From: Candidatus Accumulibacter aalborgensis
Lineage (GTDB): Bacteria; Pseudomonadota; Gammaproteobacteria; Burkholderiales; Rhodocyclaceae
DNA: 64,000 bases
NCBI RefSeq assembly: GCF_900089955.1
Contig: NZ_FLQX01000090.1
Span: 1-64,000, forward strand
Direction of reading: 5' to 3'
Translations under genes and position numbers: made by a program
Notes under the pieces: model-generated
Told to the model about the DNA's origin: nothing
The model's input: only the letters and a program-made list of their open reading frames with translations
Database searches by the model: none
Part shown: one piece after another, positions 1-8,969 of the stretch
How the letters are laid out: each line of letters starts with the position of its first letter
How positions within the stretch are numbered: position 1 is the stretch's first letter

Positions 1-9
1 CCCTCTGTC

Positions 10-987
10 TCAGCCTCGAACAGCTTGCGCCAAACAGGCTGAATCACCGCGCGACGTAACAGCGTGTTCGATGGCAAAGCGAAGGCTGGCGAGCGTTTTT
101 CCGCCACCGGTCGGCACGGTCAGCGTGTAAATGCCACTCTCGCGGGAAGCTGCGTCCAGACATTCCTGCGAGATATTCCGACGAAGAACATCTATCGAAC
201 GGCGAGGCTCCATGGACGAAAGGTGCCGCTCCAGACGTTGGCTCAGGACTTCCCATCCCACATAGGCGCTATTGGGACGATATTCCCGGCTGCGTTTCTC
301 CTCAAAATCGGCGGTATCGATACGGTCCGCGTCAATCAGGCAGCTAAAAAGAAAACGAACAGCCAGGCCGATTTGCTGCTGCAGGGGCGCTCTCTGAGGC
401 TCATGCTGAGCGATCCGCTGAATCAACTCACGCACATTCTTCGTCAGCCCCGGAGAATTCATCAGCTCATTAGCTCTGGTGAGGACGCACTCATCCGCAA
501 CCTGCGTAACTTCATCGAGATGTGTCTTTTCCTGCGCCTTTTGCATGCGCTTGCCGAAGGTATCCTCACCATCAGGGTCCAGGCAGTCGATCAGGCCCGA
601 ATGGTGTGATGCAATACAAAGGGCAAGAACTTGACCAATCTGCTGCTCAAGTGGCCCCTTTGCGGCAGCGAATTGCCAGATATACTGCGCCCCCGCAGAG
701 GAGTGATCGACCTTGCCTTTGAGAGACCGCGAGTCGACGTAATCATCTGCGTCTGGGTTGAGCAGCCCCAAGGCGGAATTGATGTAGTCCCGGAACTCTT
801 TGCTGTATTTTCCCAGATCATGGAGCAACCCAATGAGTTCGCCGGCGATTTCCAGCCTGATCTTCCTGCTGAAGACCTTGGAAATGGAAGCAACATTCTG
901 CAAATGATTGTGAAGGTACTGCGGTGTGCTATCGGATGCACGCCAATGGGCAATCGGCTGGTCGGAAATGTTCATCGTGTTGGTCAT
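10..987 (-). CDS. cas3: Cas3 N-terminal fragment (HD nuclease plus start of helicase), truncated
   Basis: Cas3 is the nuclease-helicase recruited by type I Cascade to degrade target DNA. The 325 residues hold an HD-phosphohydrolase domain (H56-D57 in LLHDLGK, a second DHSSAG motif near residue 95, SHH near 125) and then the beginning of an SF2 helicase with Walker A TGGGKT at 293-298. About 10 residues after the following FAIEHA helix the homology ends and roughly 15 unrelated residues lead to a stop. Full Cas3 proteins are usually 700-900 residues, so motifs Ib to VI are missing. The start overlaps the stop of the upstream WYL regulator gene by ATGA, so the two were translated together. No Cascade genes are visible; the locus is probably a deletion or insertion remnant, although a free HD domain could still fold. 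Confidence 0.8.
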   Translation of the reverse strand: MTNTMNISDQPIAHWRASDSTPQYLHNHLQNVASISKVFSRKIRLEIAGELIGLLHDLGKYSKEFRDYINSALGLLNPDADDYVDSRSLKGKVDHSSAGAQYIWQFAAAKGPLEQQIGQVLALCIASHHSGLIDCLDPDGEDTFGKRMQKAQEKTHLDEVTQVADECVLTRANELMNSPGLTKNVRELIQRIAQHEPQRAPLQQQIGLAVRFLFSCLIDADRIDTADFEEKRSREYRPNSAYVGWEVLSQRLERHLSSMEPRRSIDVLRRNISQECLDAASRESGIYTLTVPTGGGKTLASLRFAIEHAVTSRGDSACLAQAVRG

Positions 988-2000
988 AATTTGTGATGTG
1001 GATCGTACTTGGGCTGAGTCTCAGTCGGGCGTCTGAGGTCATACCTCCCCACCGCCCCCACCAACAGCCCCCTCACCTTCTCCCGCAACCCCTCTGGCTC
1101 GACCACTTCGCAATCCGGCCCGTATTTCAGAACATCCATGATCAACTCCGGATCAGCGCTGTAAGGCACGCGCAGTTGGTAGCTGCCGTCGTCCAGGAAC
1201 TTGCCTTCCTGCGCCGGGTGCCAGTTTTCGGCGGCGACCCAGCGAGCCCGTTCGGCGGTGAAAAGAAGCGTCGCCCAGCGGACTTCACGGCCGGCGAAGA
1301 TGCCGTAGCCGGCGCCTAGCGCGGCGTCGAGTTCGGCATCCGGAATATCGCTGGCCGCGGTGTCGGCGGCCCTGACCGTCCGGATGGCATCGACGGCGAA
1401 ACTGCGTAGTTCTTCGCGCAGGTGGCACCAGGCGTCGAGGTACCAGTTGTCGCGGTAGTGCGTCAGTCGCTGCGGCGAGACTTCGCGCTCGCTGGTCACG
1501 CCGTCGCTGCGCGCGCAGTAGGCGATGCGCAGCCGCTGACGCTCCATCAGCGCGGCGGCGATGGTCGGGAAGTGTTGCGGCGCGCAGTGCCGGGCGGCCG
1601 CGCTGACAATGTGGATGCGGCGGACGATGTCTGCGGCGGAATCGTGGCCGCTTGCGAGCATGCTCGCCAAGCGGTCGCGCAGCGGGTTGATGTGTTCGGC
1701 GAGGATGCCGCCGGTGTCGAAGGCGGCGAGCAGTTGCTGCATGCTGAGCAGGGCGTGGATTTCACCGGCGGAGAACCACACGCCGGGCAGTTCGTAGCGT
1801 TCGACGCAGCGGTCGATGCGGTAGCCGCCGGTTGCTGCGTCACGGACGATGGGAACGTGCATCCGGTCCCGCAGATCGCGCAGATCGCGAAACAGCGTGG
1901 CGCGGGAAACGCCAAGTCGATCCTGCAGGCCGGCAAAGGCCATGTTGCTGTGCGCGAGCAGCAGTCGTTCGATGATGCCGAAGCGCTCGGACTGGGTCAT
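984..2000 (-). CDS. WYL-domain transcriptional regulator of a CRISPR locus
   Basis: A 338-residue DeoR/YafY-like regulator. An N-terminal winged helix (about residues 5-60, with GVSRATLFRDLRDL as recognition helix) is followed by a WYL domain (NWYLDAWCHLREELRSF around 195-215) and a C-terminal WCX-like extension. WYL domains bind nucleic acid or nucleotide ligands, and such regulators often sit beside CRISPR-cas genes. I chose the ATG at 2000 because an AGAGGATGAG ribosome site lies just before it; an in-frame ATG 54 nt upstream has no such site. Its TGA overlaps the ATG of the cas3 fragment, which makes control of that locus its likely job. Whether it also acts on the intact type III locus 36 kb away is unknown. 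Confidence 0.85.
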   Translation of the reverse strand: MTQSERFGIIERLLLAHSNMAFAGLQDRLGVSRATLFRDLRDLRDRMHVPIVRDAATGGYRIDRCVERYELPGVWFSAGEIHALLSMQQLLAAFDTGGILAEHINPLRDRLASMLASGHDSAADIVRRIHIVSAAARHCAPQHFPTIAAALMERQRLRIAYCARSDGVTSEREVSPQRLTHYRDNWYLDAWCHLREELRSFAVDAIRTVRAADTAASDIPDAELDAALGAGYGIFAGREVRWATLLFTAERARWVAAENWHPAQEGKFLDDGSYQLRVPYSADPELIMDVLKYGPDCEVVEPEGLREKVRGLLVGAVGRYDLRRPTETQPKYDPHHKL

Positions 2001-2512
2001 CTCATCCTCTTTTTGTTGTCCGTTATCATAACCGCAGCGATGGCATTGTCTCATGCGTAGATTCGACCTGGGACGGATCAGCGGAGGAGATCGGCGACCG
2101 GCGGAAAGCGACTGGCGGTCAGCGCGAACGAGGCAGCGAGGGGGGCGGCTTGGTCCACAACGGTTCCCAACAGGCGTTTGGCGTGAGTTTGCACCGACTC
2201 AGTCTCATGGCGTAAGACTGCCTTCGCCTCGGTGAAGAGAAATCGCCATCCGGGCGATGGTTGCCCACACGCTAAGTCCCTTACAATCACGGTCTGCAAT
2301 ACGTAGATACCGTAGATACGGAGCAGGTATCGATCGGTCGTGCCGAGGTGCCGGGGCTTGGAACCCGGCTGTTCTGCTCTGGCCGGCGTGGCCGCTCTTG
2401 GCCAAAAGCTGCGGTTCCATGGGGAGGGTCGCCGGTGGGTACTCAACCCGCCTTGTCGCGCGAGTCTGCGCCGATCGGCTGCCCGGTGATTTCATCAAAG
2501 AGAGGAGCAAAA
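2001..2512. other. Intergenic stretch between divergent genes, no gene supported
   Basis: Roughly 500 bases separate the WYL regulator (leftward) from the acyl-CoA synthetase gene (rightward). Short open frames on both strands lack family resemblance and ribosome sites. Around 2300 there is a short direct repeat (GTAGATAC twice, 9 bases apart). An AGAGAGGAG ribosome site at about 2500-2508 belongs to the synthetase. Promoters for both neighbours must lie here, but I cannot place them. Confidence 0.4.
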
Positions 2513-4189
2513 ATGTCCAAGTCGGCCTTTGTACATGCACGTGATTTCCTTCTGGCTCACCGCACCGATTACGAGACCGCATATCGCGATTACCAGCCAC
2601 CGCAGTTGACCGAGTTCAACTGGGCGCTGGATTTTTTCGATGCCGCAGCGGCGGGTAATGATCGCCCGGCACTGTGGGTGGTCAATGAGGACGGATCGGA
2701 ACAGAAGATGTCGTATTCCGAGATGTCGAAACGCTCGAATCAGGTGGCCAACTGGCTGCGCGGACAAGGCGTCAGGCGTGGTGATCGCATCCTGATGATG
2801 CTTGGCAACGAGGTTCCCCTGTGGGACACGATGCTGGCGGCGATCAAGCTCGGCGCGGTGTTGACGCCGGCGACAACGCTGCTCGCTCCCGACGACTTGC
2901 GCGACCGCCTCGACCGCGGCCAGGTGCGGCACGTGATCATCGGTCACACGCATACCGACAAGTTCGCCAGCCTGCCGGGCGACTACACGCGCACCACTGT
3001 CGGCGGTGCGGTTGCCGGCTGGCAACAGCTCGAACAGGCGTACCAGGAGTCGACCGAGTTTACGGCTGACGGCGTGACGCTGGCGACCGACCCGCAACTG
3101 CTGTATTTCACTTCGGGAACGACGTCGAAACCCAAGCTGGTGCTGCACAGCCAGCAGAGCTATCCGGTCGGGCACCTGTCGACGATGTACTGGCTGGGGC
3201 TGCAGCCGGGTGACGTGCATTGGAACATCAGCTCACCCGGCTGGGCGAAACATGCCTGGAGCTGTTTCTTCGCTCCCTGGAATGCCGGCGCGACGATCTT
3301 CATTTTCAACTACTCGCGTTTCGCCGCGTCGGCGATCCTCGATACGCTGGTCAGATGCTCGGTGACCACGCTGTGCGCGCCACCGACCGTGTGGCGGATG
3401 CTGATCCAGGAAGACCTGAGCAAGTATCCAGTCAAGGTGCGCGAGCTGATCGGCGCCGGCGAACCGCTCAATCCGGAAGTGATCGATCAGGTCAAGGACG
3501 CGTGGGGGATCACGCTGCGCGACGGTTTCGGCCAGACCGAGACGACGGCGCAGGTCGGCAACTCGCCGGGGCAGCCGGTCAAGCTCGGCTCGATGGGACG
3601 GCCAATGCCGGGCTATCAGGTGCGCCTGGTCGACACCGAGGGTCACGTCGCCGAGGAAGGCGAAATCTGCCTCGAACTGTCGCCGCGGCCGATCGGGCTG
3701 ATGATCTCGTACGCCGACGACGCCGAGAAAACTGCCGAGGTGATGCGTGACGGCTTCTATCACACCGGCGACACCGCGGCCATCGACGCCGACGGCTACA
3801 TCACCTACGTCGGCCGCGCCGACGACGTTTTCAAGGCTTCGGACTATCGCATCAGCCCGTTCGAACTGGAAAGCGTGCTCATCGAGCACGACGCGGTGGC
3901 CGAAGCGGCCGTCGTTCCCAGTCCCGATGCCTTGCGTCTGGCGGTGCCCAAAGCCTTCCTGACCCTGCGCGCCGGGCATGAGCCCAGCCGCGAACTGGCG
4001 CGTGACATCTTCGTCTTCCTGCGTAGCCGTCTGTCGCCTTACAAGCGCGTGCGGCGGATCGAGTTCGGCGAACTGCCGAAGACCATCTCGGGCAAGATCC
4101 GGCGCGTCGAACTGCGCAAAAGCGAACAGGAACGCGTCGCCGATTCGCGTGGCGTGATGGAGTTCTACGAGGAAGATTTCGAGTTCTGA
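2513..4189 (+). CDS. AMP-binding acyl-CoA synthetase
   Basis: Activates a carboxylic acid to the acyl-adenylate and then the CoA thioester in the cytoplasm. The 558 residues carry the whole ANL-family signature: P-loop TSGTTSKPK near residue 205, the GFGQTETT core motif near 345, YHTGDTA near 420, the hinge region GRADDVFKASDYRISP near 440, and the catalytic lysine in KTISGKIRR near 525. Length and order match medium-chain or aromatic acyl-CoA synthetases (ACSM/benzoate-CoA ligase-like); the substrate cannot be read from sequence. The ATG is preceded by AGAGAGGAGC; upstream in-frame codons look non-coding. The gene is monocistronic and is followed by a hairpin. Nearby fatty-acid-related genes (cti here, MaoC at the other end) do not form an operon with it. 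Confidence 0.9.
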   Translation: MSKSAFVHARDFLLAHRTDYETAYRDYQPPQLTEFNWALDFFDAAAAGNDRPALWVVNEDGSEQKMSYSEMSKRSNQVANWLRGQGVRRGDRILMMLGNEVPLWDTMLAAIKLGAVLTPATTLLAPDDLRDRLDRGQVRHVIIGHTHTDKFASLPGDYTRTTVGGAVAGWQQLEQAYQESTEFTADGVTLATDPQLLYFTSGTTSKPKLVLHSQQSYPVGHLSTMYWLGLQPGDVHWNISSPGWAKHAWSCFFAPWNAGATIFIFNYSRFAASAILDTLVRCSVTTLCAPPTVWRMLIQEDLSKYPVKVRELIGAGEPLNPEVIDQVKDAWGITLRDGFGQTETTAQVGNSPGQPVKLGSMGRPMPGYQVRLVDTEGHVAEEGEICLELSPRPIGLMISYADDAEKTAEVMRDGFYHTGDTAAIDADGYITYVGRADDVFKASDYRISPFELESVLIEHDAVAEAAVVPSPDALRLAVPKAFLTLRAGHEPSRELARDIFVFLRSRLSPYKRVRRIEFGELPKTISGKIRRVELRKSEQERVADSRGVMEFYEEDFEF

Positions 4190-4256
4190 GCCGGGCGGCG
4201 AGGTCTTTCGGGCCAGCTTCGAGGTCCCTCTGACGCGCTGTGCCCGGGTCGACCTG

Positions 4257-4280
4257 CCATGCCGCTTTCGGGCGGCATGG
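4257..4280 (+). terminator. Perfect 9-bp hairpin after the acyl-CoA synthetase gene
   Basis: CCATGCCGC and GCGGCATGG form a perfect stem around the six-base loop TTTCGG, 67 bases after the stop codon. The bases that follow are CGTTGTCT, not a real T run, so this may be a weak intrinsic terminator or an mRNA-stabilising hairpin. Confidence 0.5.
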
Positions 4281-4488
4281 CGTTGTCTGGAGAGCTCTCT
4301 TTTCTCGGTTGGGGTGAGGAGCGAACGCCAATGCTGATGCGGCGGTGCTCTCGTTGGGGTTCCTGCGTCACCCCAACGACGACCCTGCTGGCTGCCCAAC
4401 GTCTGTAGGATGTGCCGACGAACGGAGGCGCATCGCCTGGGTGATGGCCTTAACTGATCGCGCCTGTTCTGCGTTTGCTGCACGAAAG

Positions 4489-4511
4489 AGGCGGCCCCGC
4501 GCGGACCGCCT
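4489..4511 (-). terminator. Hairpin terminator for the PEP-CTERM gene
   Basis: Read on the minus strand, AGGCGG and CCGCCT pair across an 11-base GC-rich loop and are followed by CTTTCG. It lies 27 bases past the stop codon of the PEP-CTERM gene, in the right orientation to end its transcript. Confidence 0.5.
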
Positions 4512-4537
4512 TTGCGTCGCGACCTTGCGGCTCGAAC

Positions 4538-5488
4538 TTACGTGCGTTGCCGGCGACGACCGAAACCAATCCCGGCCAGCCCCAATCCGAGCAGCGCCAG
4601 CGTGGCGGGCTCCGGTACATTCGGAATCGTGTCGGCCTGAACCGCGAGGTCGGTGCCGACGCCGGTCCCGGCATTGTTGCCGACATTCTTGATGATCACG
4701 CCAGTCGCGCGATCGATCTGGTACACACCGCCGCTATCACCCGATGCGTACAGGTCACCGGTCAGGCGGTCATAGGCCAGCCCATCGTACAGAGCCCCAT
4801 TCCATGAGGCGAACGCATCGACGTAGGTATACGAATGGTTGATGCCGGTAAGCACGGAAGCGCCGCTGAGCCGATAGGGAATGAAAGCACCATTGCTGTC
4901 GGTACCCGTCCCGACCAGATCGCCCGTGATCGGATCGAAGGCCAGATCGGTGTAAAAAGAGTTTCGGCCTCCAGGGCCGCCGTCATTGGCGAAGGTGCCA
5001 ACGAATTCGGTCACCGCGGTGTCCGGCTTGAAGCGGAACAGCCCGTTGCGGACAAACGCCGTATGGTCGTTATCATAGGCAGTGAAGTACAGATTGCCGT
5101 CTGGTCCGGCGGTCAGGCCGTCGAGGTTGCCCCCCAACCCGGTCGAACCCAGGCTCACGACGTTGGTGATCACACCCGCGCTGACCTGGATGTTGGTCGA
5201 GTCGAGCTTGAACATATGCACGTCATTCTGGAAGCGGCGCATGAAGTACAGCGTCTTGTCCGGTGTCTCGGCAACGGTGGACCAGCCTGAGCCTACATCG
5301 CCGAGCACCGGATCCTTGATAGCCCCGATGAGCGTCGTGGTGTTGCCAGCGACATCTATGCTCCACAGGTTGCCGTCGCCGCTATTCGACATGGCCCACA
5401 TATCGATCCCGGCCGCCATCGTCGTGCCGGCGGCGCACGAACTGGCAATAGCCACCGTCGTGGCGAGCTTTCTCAGAAGAGTGTTCAT
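4538..5488 (-). CDS. PEP-CTERM sorting-domain exported protein
   Basis: A 316-residue secreted protein with a Sec signal peptide (about residues 1-26, ending in the alanine-rich TTMAAG region). The repetitive middle part (motifs such as DGNLWSID, DGNLYFTAYD, LTGDLYASGD) resembles beta-propeller strands. The C-terminal sorting signal is VPEPATLALLGLGLAGIGF followed by a basic tail. PEP-CTERM tails are recognised by exosortase EpsH/XrtA, and these proteins usually belong to exopolysaccharide or floc matrix. No exosortase gene is in the window. The ATG at 5488 has GAGGG seven bases before it; an overlapping TTG one codon earlier is less likely. A sigma-54-like promoter lies upstream. Confidence 0.88.
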   Translation of the reverse strand: MNTLLRKLATTVAIASSCAAGTTMAAGIDMWAMSNSGDGNLWSIDVAGNTTTLIGAIKDPVLGDVGSGWSTVAETPDKTLYFMRRFQNDVHMFKLDSTNIQVSAGVITNVVSLGSTGLGGNLDGLTAGPDGNLYFTAYDNDHTAFVRNGLFRFKPDTAVTEFVGTFANDGGPGGRNSFYTDLAFDPITGDLVGTGTDSNGAFIPYRLSGASVLTGINHSYTYVDAFASWNGALYDGLAYDRLTGDLYASGDSGGVYQIDRATGVIIKNVGNNAGTGVGTDLAVQADTIPNVPEPATLALLGLGLAGIGFGRRRQRT

Positions 5489-5570
5489 CAATATTCCCTC
5501 ACAGATTGAATGATTTGGAGACGTTCAGCGCATCAGGTCGATCAGCACCGTGCTCACGCGCTATCGATAA

Positions 5571-5585
5571 GCAATTGTTGGGCCA
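5571..5585 (-). promoter_or_regulatory. Candidate sigma-54 (RpoN) promoter of the PEP-CTERM gene
   Basis: On the minus strand TGGCCC-AACAA-TTGC matches the -24/-12 pattern TGGCAC-N5-TTGC, with the GG and GC doublets correctly 12 bases apart. The start codon is about 83 bases downstream. PEP-CTERM genes in betaproteobacteria are known RpoN/PrsK-PrsR targets. The remaining ~300 bases up to cti hold a small palindrome (GGATACTATCC, 5610-5620) and no gene. Confidence 0.5.
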
Positions 5586-5807
5586 TATAAACTAAAGCGT
5601 TGAAATATTGGATACTATCCTGGAAAACAGAGCTGGACTTGAAGTGCGATGTAAAATTTTTCGACAGATTTTTGGTCTTCTCAGGGTCCGGGTTGAGTCA
5701 ATTGCCGGTCTTGGTCGAAAGGACGCTGGTCGGCAAGCGAGGTTGAACGTCTGCCGGAACATGCCGCCTCGTTCAGCCGCGGCCCAGCCCGCAACGGGTG
5801 GCGTCGG

Positions 5808-8156
5808 TCAACGATTTTCGAGGCGGTTGTAGTCGAGAATCCCGGCACTGATCGGCGCCGCGAGCAGGTGTGCTGCCTGCAGCTCGTCACTGGTGGGCCA
5901 GAAGCCAGGGTCGCTACGGCGAACGGCATAGCGATCGGCCAGCGTGCGGTAATCGTTTTCCGATGACAGTGCGGCGATGGCTCGGGCCAGGTCACGGATT
6001 TCCGAACGCCCGACCCGGTAGATGGCGTTCGGGTAGGCGCCAATGAAGCCCTGCGCGACGGTCAGCGTGTTCTCCGCGGGCAAGAGTTCTCTTCCTTCGC
6101 GCAGCAGGCTGGTGACATTGCTGTGGCCGGTGTTGCGCAGCAAGGTGAAAAAGCGCGCTTCGCGCGGGGGGTCATCGACCCGCAGGACGACCAACTCCGG
6201 CAGCCAGGACAAGGACGCGCCACGAACGCCGGCGAGCGCGGCGAGATCGTTGCGCAAGGCGACGTCGCTCACTCCCGACAAGTCGTGGCGCTGGTTCAGA
6301 ACCGGCGCCAGGCGCGTGCCGAGCATGGCGTAGAACTCCTGCTGCGCGTCGTCGGTCTGGAAGCTGATTCCCGTCTCGACGTCGAAGTGGGCCAGGGTTC
6401 CGTACACGTGATTCTTGACCGCCTGCGGGGCACCTCGATACCAGTGGTTGCGCACCGCCGTGCGTTGGTCGAGGGGCAGAAAGGCGATGAAGTTGAACTC
6501 GCCTTCCATGCGCATGAAGTCCATGTACAAGCGCGACAGCAACTGGTGATTGACGTTGCCGTAGACGTCGAAGCCGGCGACCAGCAGGTAATGAATCCGC
6601 TCGAGCAACCCGTAACCGAGTACCCAGGCGGTTTTCGGTGGGCCGCCGACGAGGCCCTTGACGACGCTTGCATTGTCGAAGTGACGAAAAACCGTCAAGG
6701 CCGCGTTCGGGTTGGCGCCATCACCATTCCAGATCCATGGCAGGTCGGGGCGGCGAACGGCGTCCGCGTAATGCGTCAGGAAGTCCGACTTGGCCTGCAG
6801 GTACTGCGCTTCCAGCTTGGCATACTCGCGCCACGGACCGATGAAGCGGGCGTCGCTCCCCTGCCCCGCCGGCAGGTCGAGGCGCCGCGCTTCGCGTGAG
6901 AGAAACTCGCCGCCATGCTGTTGGAAATCTGCATCGGCCAGGAAGAAGACCCAGAAGCGGTCCTCGATCACGTCGAGCGCAATCTGCCCACGACAGACCG
7001 GGCCCTTGATGAAGCCCATGATCGTGAACTCCGCTTCGTCGAGCATGAAGCGGTAGCGCGCATTGGTCGGCAGCGCGCTGAAGGTGAGAAAGGGGTTGGA
7101 AGCCACTTCCAGCGCATACGACGGCAACTCGTCGACCCTGTAATCCGGCTTCAGGAAGAGTTCGCTCCAGCGGGCCATGCGCTGTGGCCCAAGCGCGTAG
7201 GGCAGATGTGTCTTGTCGACGATGCTTTCTTGCTCGCGCACGAGCCGATAGTAGACACGTTCGACGCCAGGGTCGTCGTAGGGCCTTCGACTGGCGACGA
7301 GATCGACCGGCTGACCGGGTGGCGTGCGCGATCTGACGATGTGGAAATAGTGATGCCTGGCGTCGCTATCAAAATACAGATGGGCCAGGAACAGGTGCTC
7401 GAAGAGGTAGCGGCTGACCAGGCGTTGCTTCAGCGAGTCGCCGTTGAGGAAGTTTTCCCAGTCGTCAAGCTGCCTGACGACCGGCGCCGGTAGCGGCGGC
7501 AGCCCTTCGAAAGGGGCTCCCTGTTCCAGCCAGCGGCTGAGCGTTGCCAGCTCGACCTGGCTCAGGCCGGGCAAACCAAAGGGCATTCCCCACAAGGGGT
7601 TTGCCCGCTCGAAGTCGTCAAATTCCGCGATGCGCGGACACGCCTGCGTCCGGTCGAGCGAAAAGTCGAAGGTCTTCGGCAGGATCGCGCTTTCGGGCAG
7701 GGGATGGCTCTCCTTGAGCTTCAGCGCGCGATACATCACGCTAGCCGCGAGATTCGCCGCGGGTGTCTGATCGCGCTCGTTGAGGACCGCCGAGAAACCC
7801 CTGGCGCGCCATTGCGAAGCCGTCTGCGCGTCGGTGAATAAGCGCGATGGCGGCGCTTCCAGCAAGCGCCCACCATCGTAGACCAGATCCTTGCTCGTGC
7901 CGCGGGCAATCCCCTCCCAGGCGGTGAACTTCAGTTGGCAAGGAGCGTCGTAGCACGCATGGCACACCACGCAGCGCCGCTCAAGGATCGGCTGCACATC
8001 GGCGCGGTAGGACAATCCCGCAGAGGGCGAACGTGGGGTATCGAAGCGTTCCGGATCGGCCTTGCCGAACTGCTCGTCGAGCGTGCGCGTGCTCAGCGCG
8101 GCGCAGCCGCTCAGCACCAGAAAGAAGATCAGCAGGGAGCTCTTGTCGATGATCAT
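5808..8156 (-). CDS. cti: Fatty acid cis/trans isomerase (periplasmic heme lipoprotein)
   Basis: Converts cis- to trans-unsaturated fatty acids in membrane phospholipids without a double-bond shift, a fast response to solvents, heat or osmotic stress. The 782 residues match the usual family length. There is a lipoprotein signal with the lipobox cysteine at 18 (LVLSGC) and the diagnostic c-type heme site CVVCH at 62-66, placed where Cti proteins have it. The large C-terminal domain contains family-typical stretches such as LPWIWNGDGANPNAALTVFRH and YMDFMRMEGEFNF. It stands alone between the PEP-CTERM and cupin genes. Its regulation is usually post-translational, through membrane fluidity, and no operator is evident. 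Confidence 0.93.
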   Translation of the reverse strand: MIIDKSSLLIFFLVLSGCAALSTRTLDEQFGKADPERFDTPRSPSAGLSYRADVQPILERRCVVCHACYDAPCQLKFTAWEGIARGTSKDLVYDGGRLLEAPPSRLFTDAQTASQWRARGFSAVLNERDQTPAANLAASVMYRALKLKESHPLPESAILPKTFDFSLDRTQACPRIAEFDDFERANPLWGMPFGLPGLSQVELATLSRWLEQGAPFEGLPPLPAPVVRQLDDWENFLNGDSLKQRLVSRYLFEHLFLAHLYFDSDARHHYFHIVRSRTPPGQPVDLVASRRPYDDPGVERVYYRLVREQESIVDKTHLPYALGPQRMARWSELFLKPDYRVDELPSYALEVASNPFLTFSALPTNARYRFMLDEAEFTIMGFIKGPVCRGQIALDVIEDRFWVFFLADADFQQHGGEFLSREARRLDLPAGQGSDARFIGPWREYAKLEAQYLQAKSDFLTHYADAVRRPDLPWIWNGDGANPNAALTVFRHFDNASVVKGLVGGPPKTAWVLGYGLLERIHYLLVAGFDVYGNVNHQLLSRLYMDFMRMEGEFNFIAFLPLDQRTAVRNHWYRGAPQAVKNHVYGTLAHFDVETGISFQTDDAQQEFYAMLGTRLAPVLNQRHDLSGVSDVALRNDLAALAGVRGASLSWLPELVVLRVDDPPREARFFTLLRNTGHSNVTSLLREGRELLPAENTLTVAQGFIGAYPNAIYRVGRSEIRDLARAIAALSSENDYRTLADRYAVRRSDPGFWPTSDELQAAHLLAAPISAGILDYNRLENR

Positions 8157-8448
8157 CGGGATTTCCTCAGGTTTTTGGCCGCCAGGATCAAGGCCGAGCG
8201 CAGATCCTGATCGGCAAAAGACGAAGGATACCTATTACGCTGCCGTCTGCGCCAGTGCAGATCGCGGCTTCCGGCCGCATCTGCCTCCTGCCGAAGGCCG
8301 AAGGTATCAGCGCACCTGCCGGTTCACCAACGCAGTCAGTCAGTCTTCGTTTATGATGGCGGCCGGCTGCCACTCGCGGCCACCGTCGTCGCTGAACTCA
8401 CCTCATCTCACCTCACCTCGTGGGCCGACCACTCGGGCAATTCCACCG

Positions 8449-8841
8449 ATGGATAATCTCTTCGCCAAACTGCCGCCGCTCACCGCGCCCGATGAAACGG
8501 TCCGGCAATTGCTCAGCCAACCCGGTCTGCGCATCGAACGTATCGTGTCCACCGGGCAGTCCAGCCCGCCGGGCTTCTGGTATGACCAAGCTGAGGGTGA
8601 ATGGGTGTTGCTGGTACAGGGATGCGCGAACTTGCGTTTCGAGGACGAGGCTCAAGTCCGCCACCTCAAGGCGGGGGACCATGTCGACATCGCACCACAT
8701 CGGCGGCACCGTGTGGACTGGACCAGCCCGGATCGGGTGACGATCTGGCTGGCCGTCTACTATGATGCGGCGACTGCCTCTGATTCTGCACCGTGCTGCG
8801 CATCAGAGGAGTGCTTCGGCAAGTGGTCGTCCGCACCGTGA
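8449..8841 (+). CDS. Small cupin-domain protein
   Basis: A 130-residue cytoplasmic protein with one cupin barrel: LLVQGCANLRFEDEA, LKAGDHVDIAPHRRHRVDWTSPDRVTIWLAVYYD. The two histidines in PHRRHRV and the preceding GDHVDI strand fit a cupin metal site. Cupins of this size often bind a metal and a small ligand, but no reaction can be assigned. The ATG was chosen because the cupin alignment starts about 20 residues later and in-frame upstream codons look non-coding. The last 20 residues (DSAPCCASEECFG...) are unusual for the family and may be a read-on tail. Confidence 0.75.
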   Translation: MDNLFAKLPPLTAPDETVRQLLSQPGLRIERIVSTGQSSPPGFWYDQAEGEWVLLVQGCANLRFEDEAQVRHLKAGDHVDIAPHRRHRVDWTSPDRVTIWLAVYYDAATASDSAPCCASEECFGKWSSAP

Positions 8842-8969
8842 TGGAGCGCACAGACTGTCTGGCCGACCGCTGCTACAGTCGGACCAACGTTAAATCCGAA
8901 AGTTAGCGTTTTGGCTGAAGTGCGCACGATTCTTGCGTTCTCCATAAAAACTTTGCCACAGGTGCAGCG

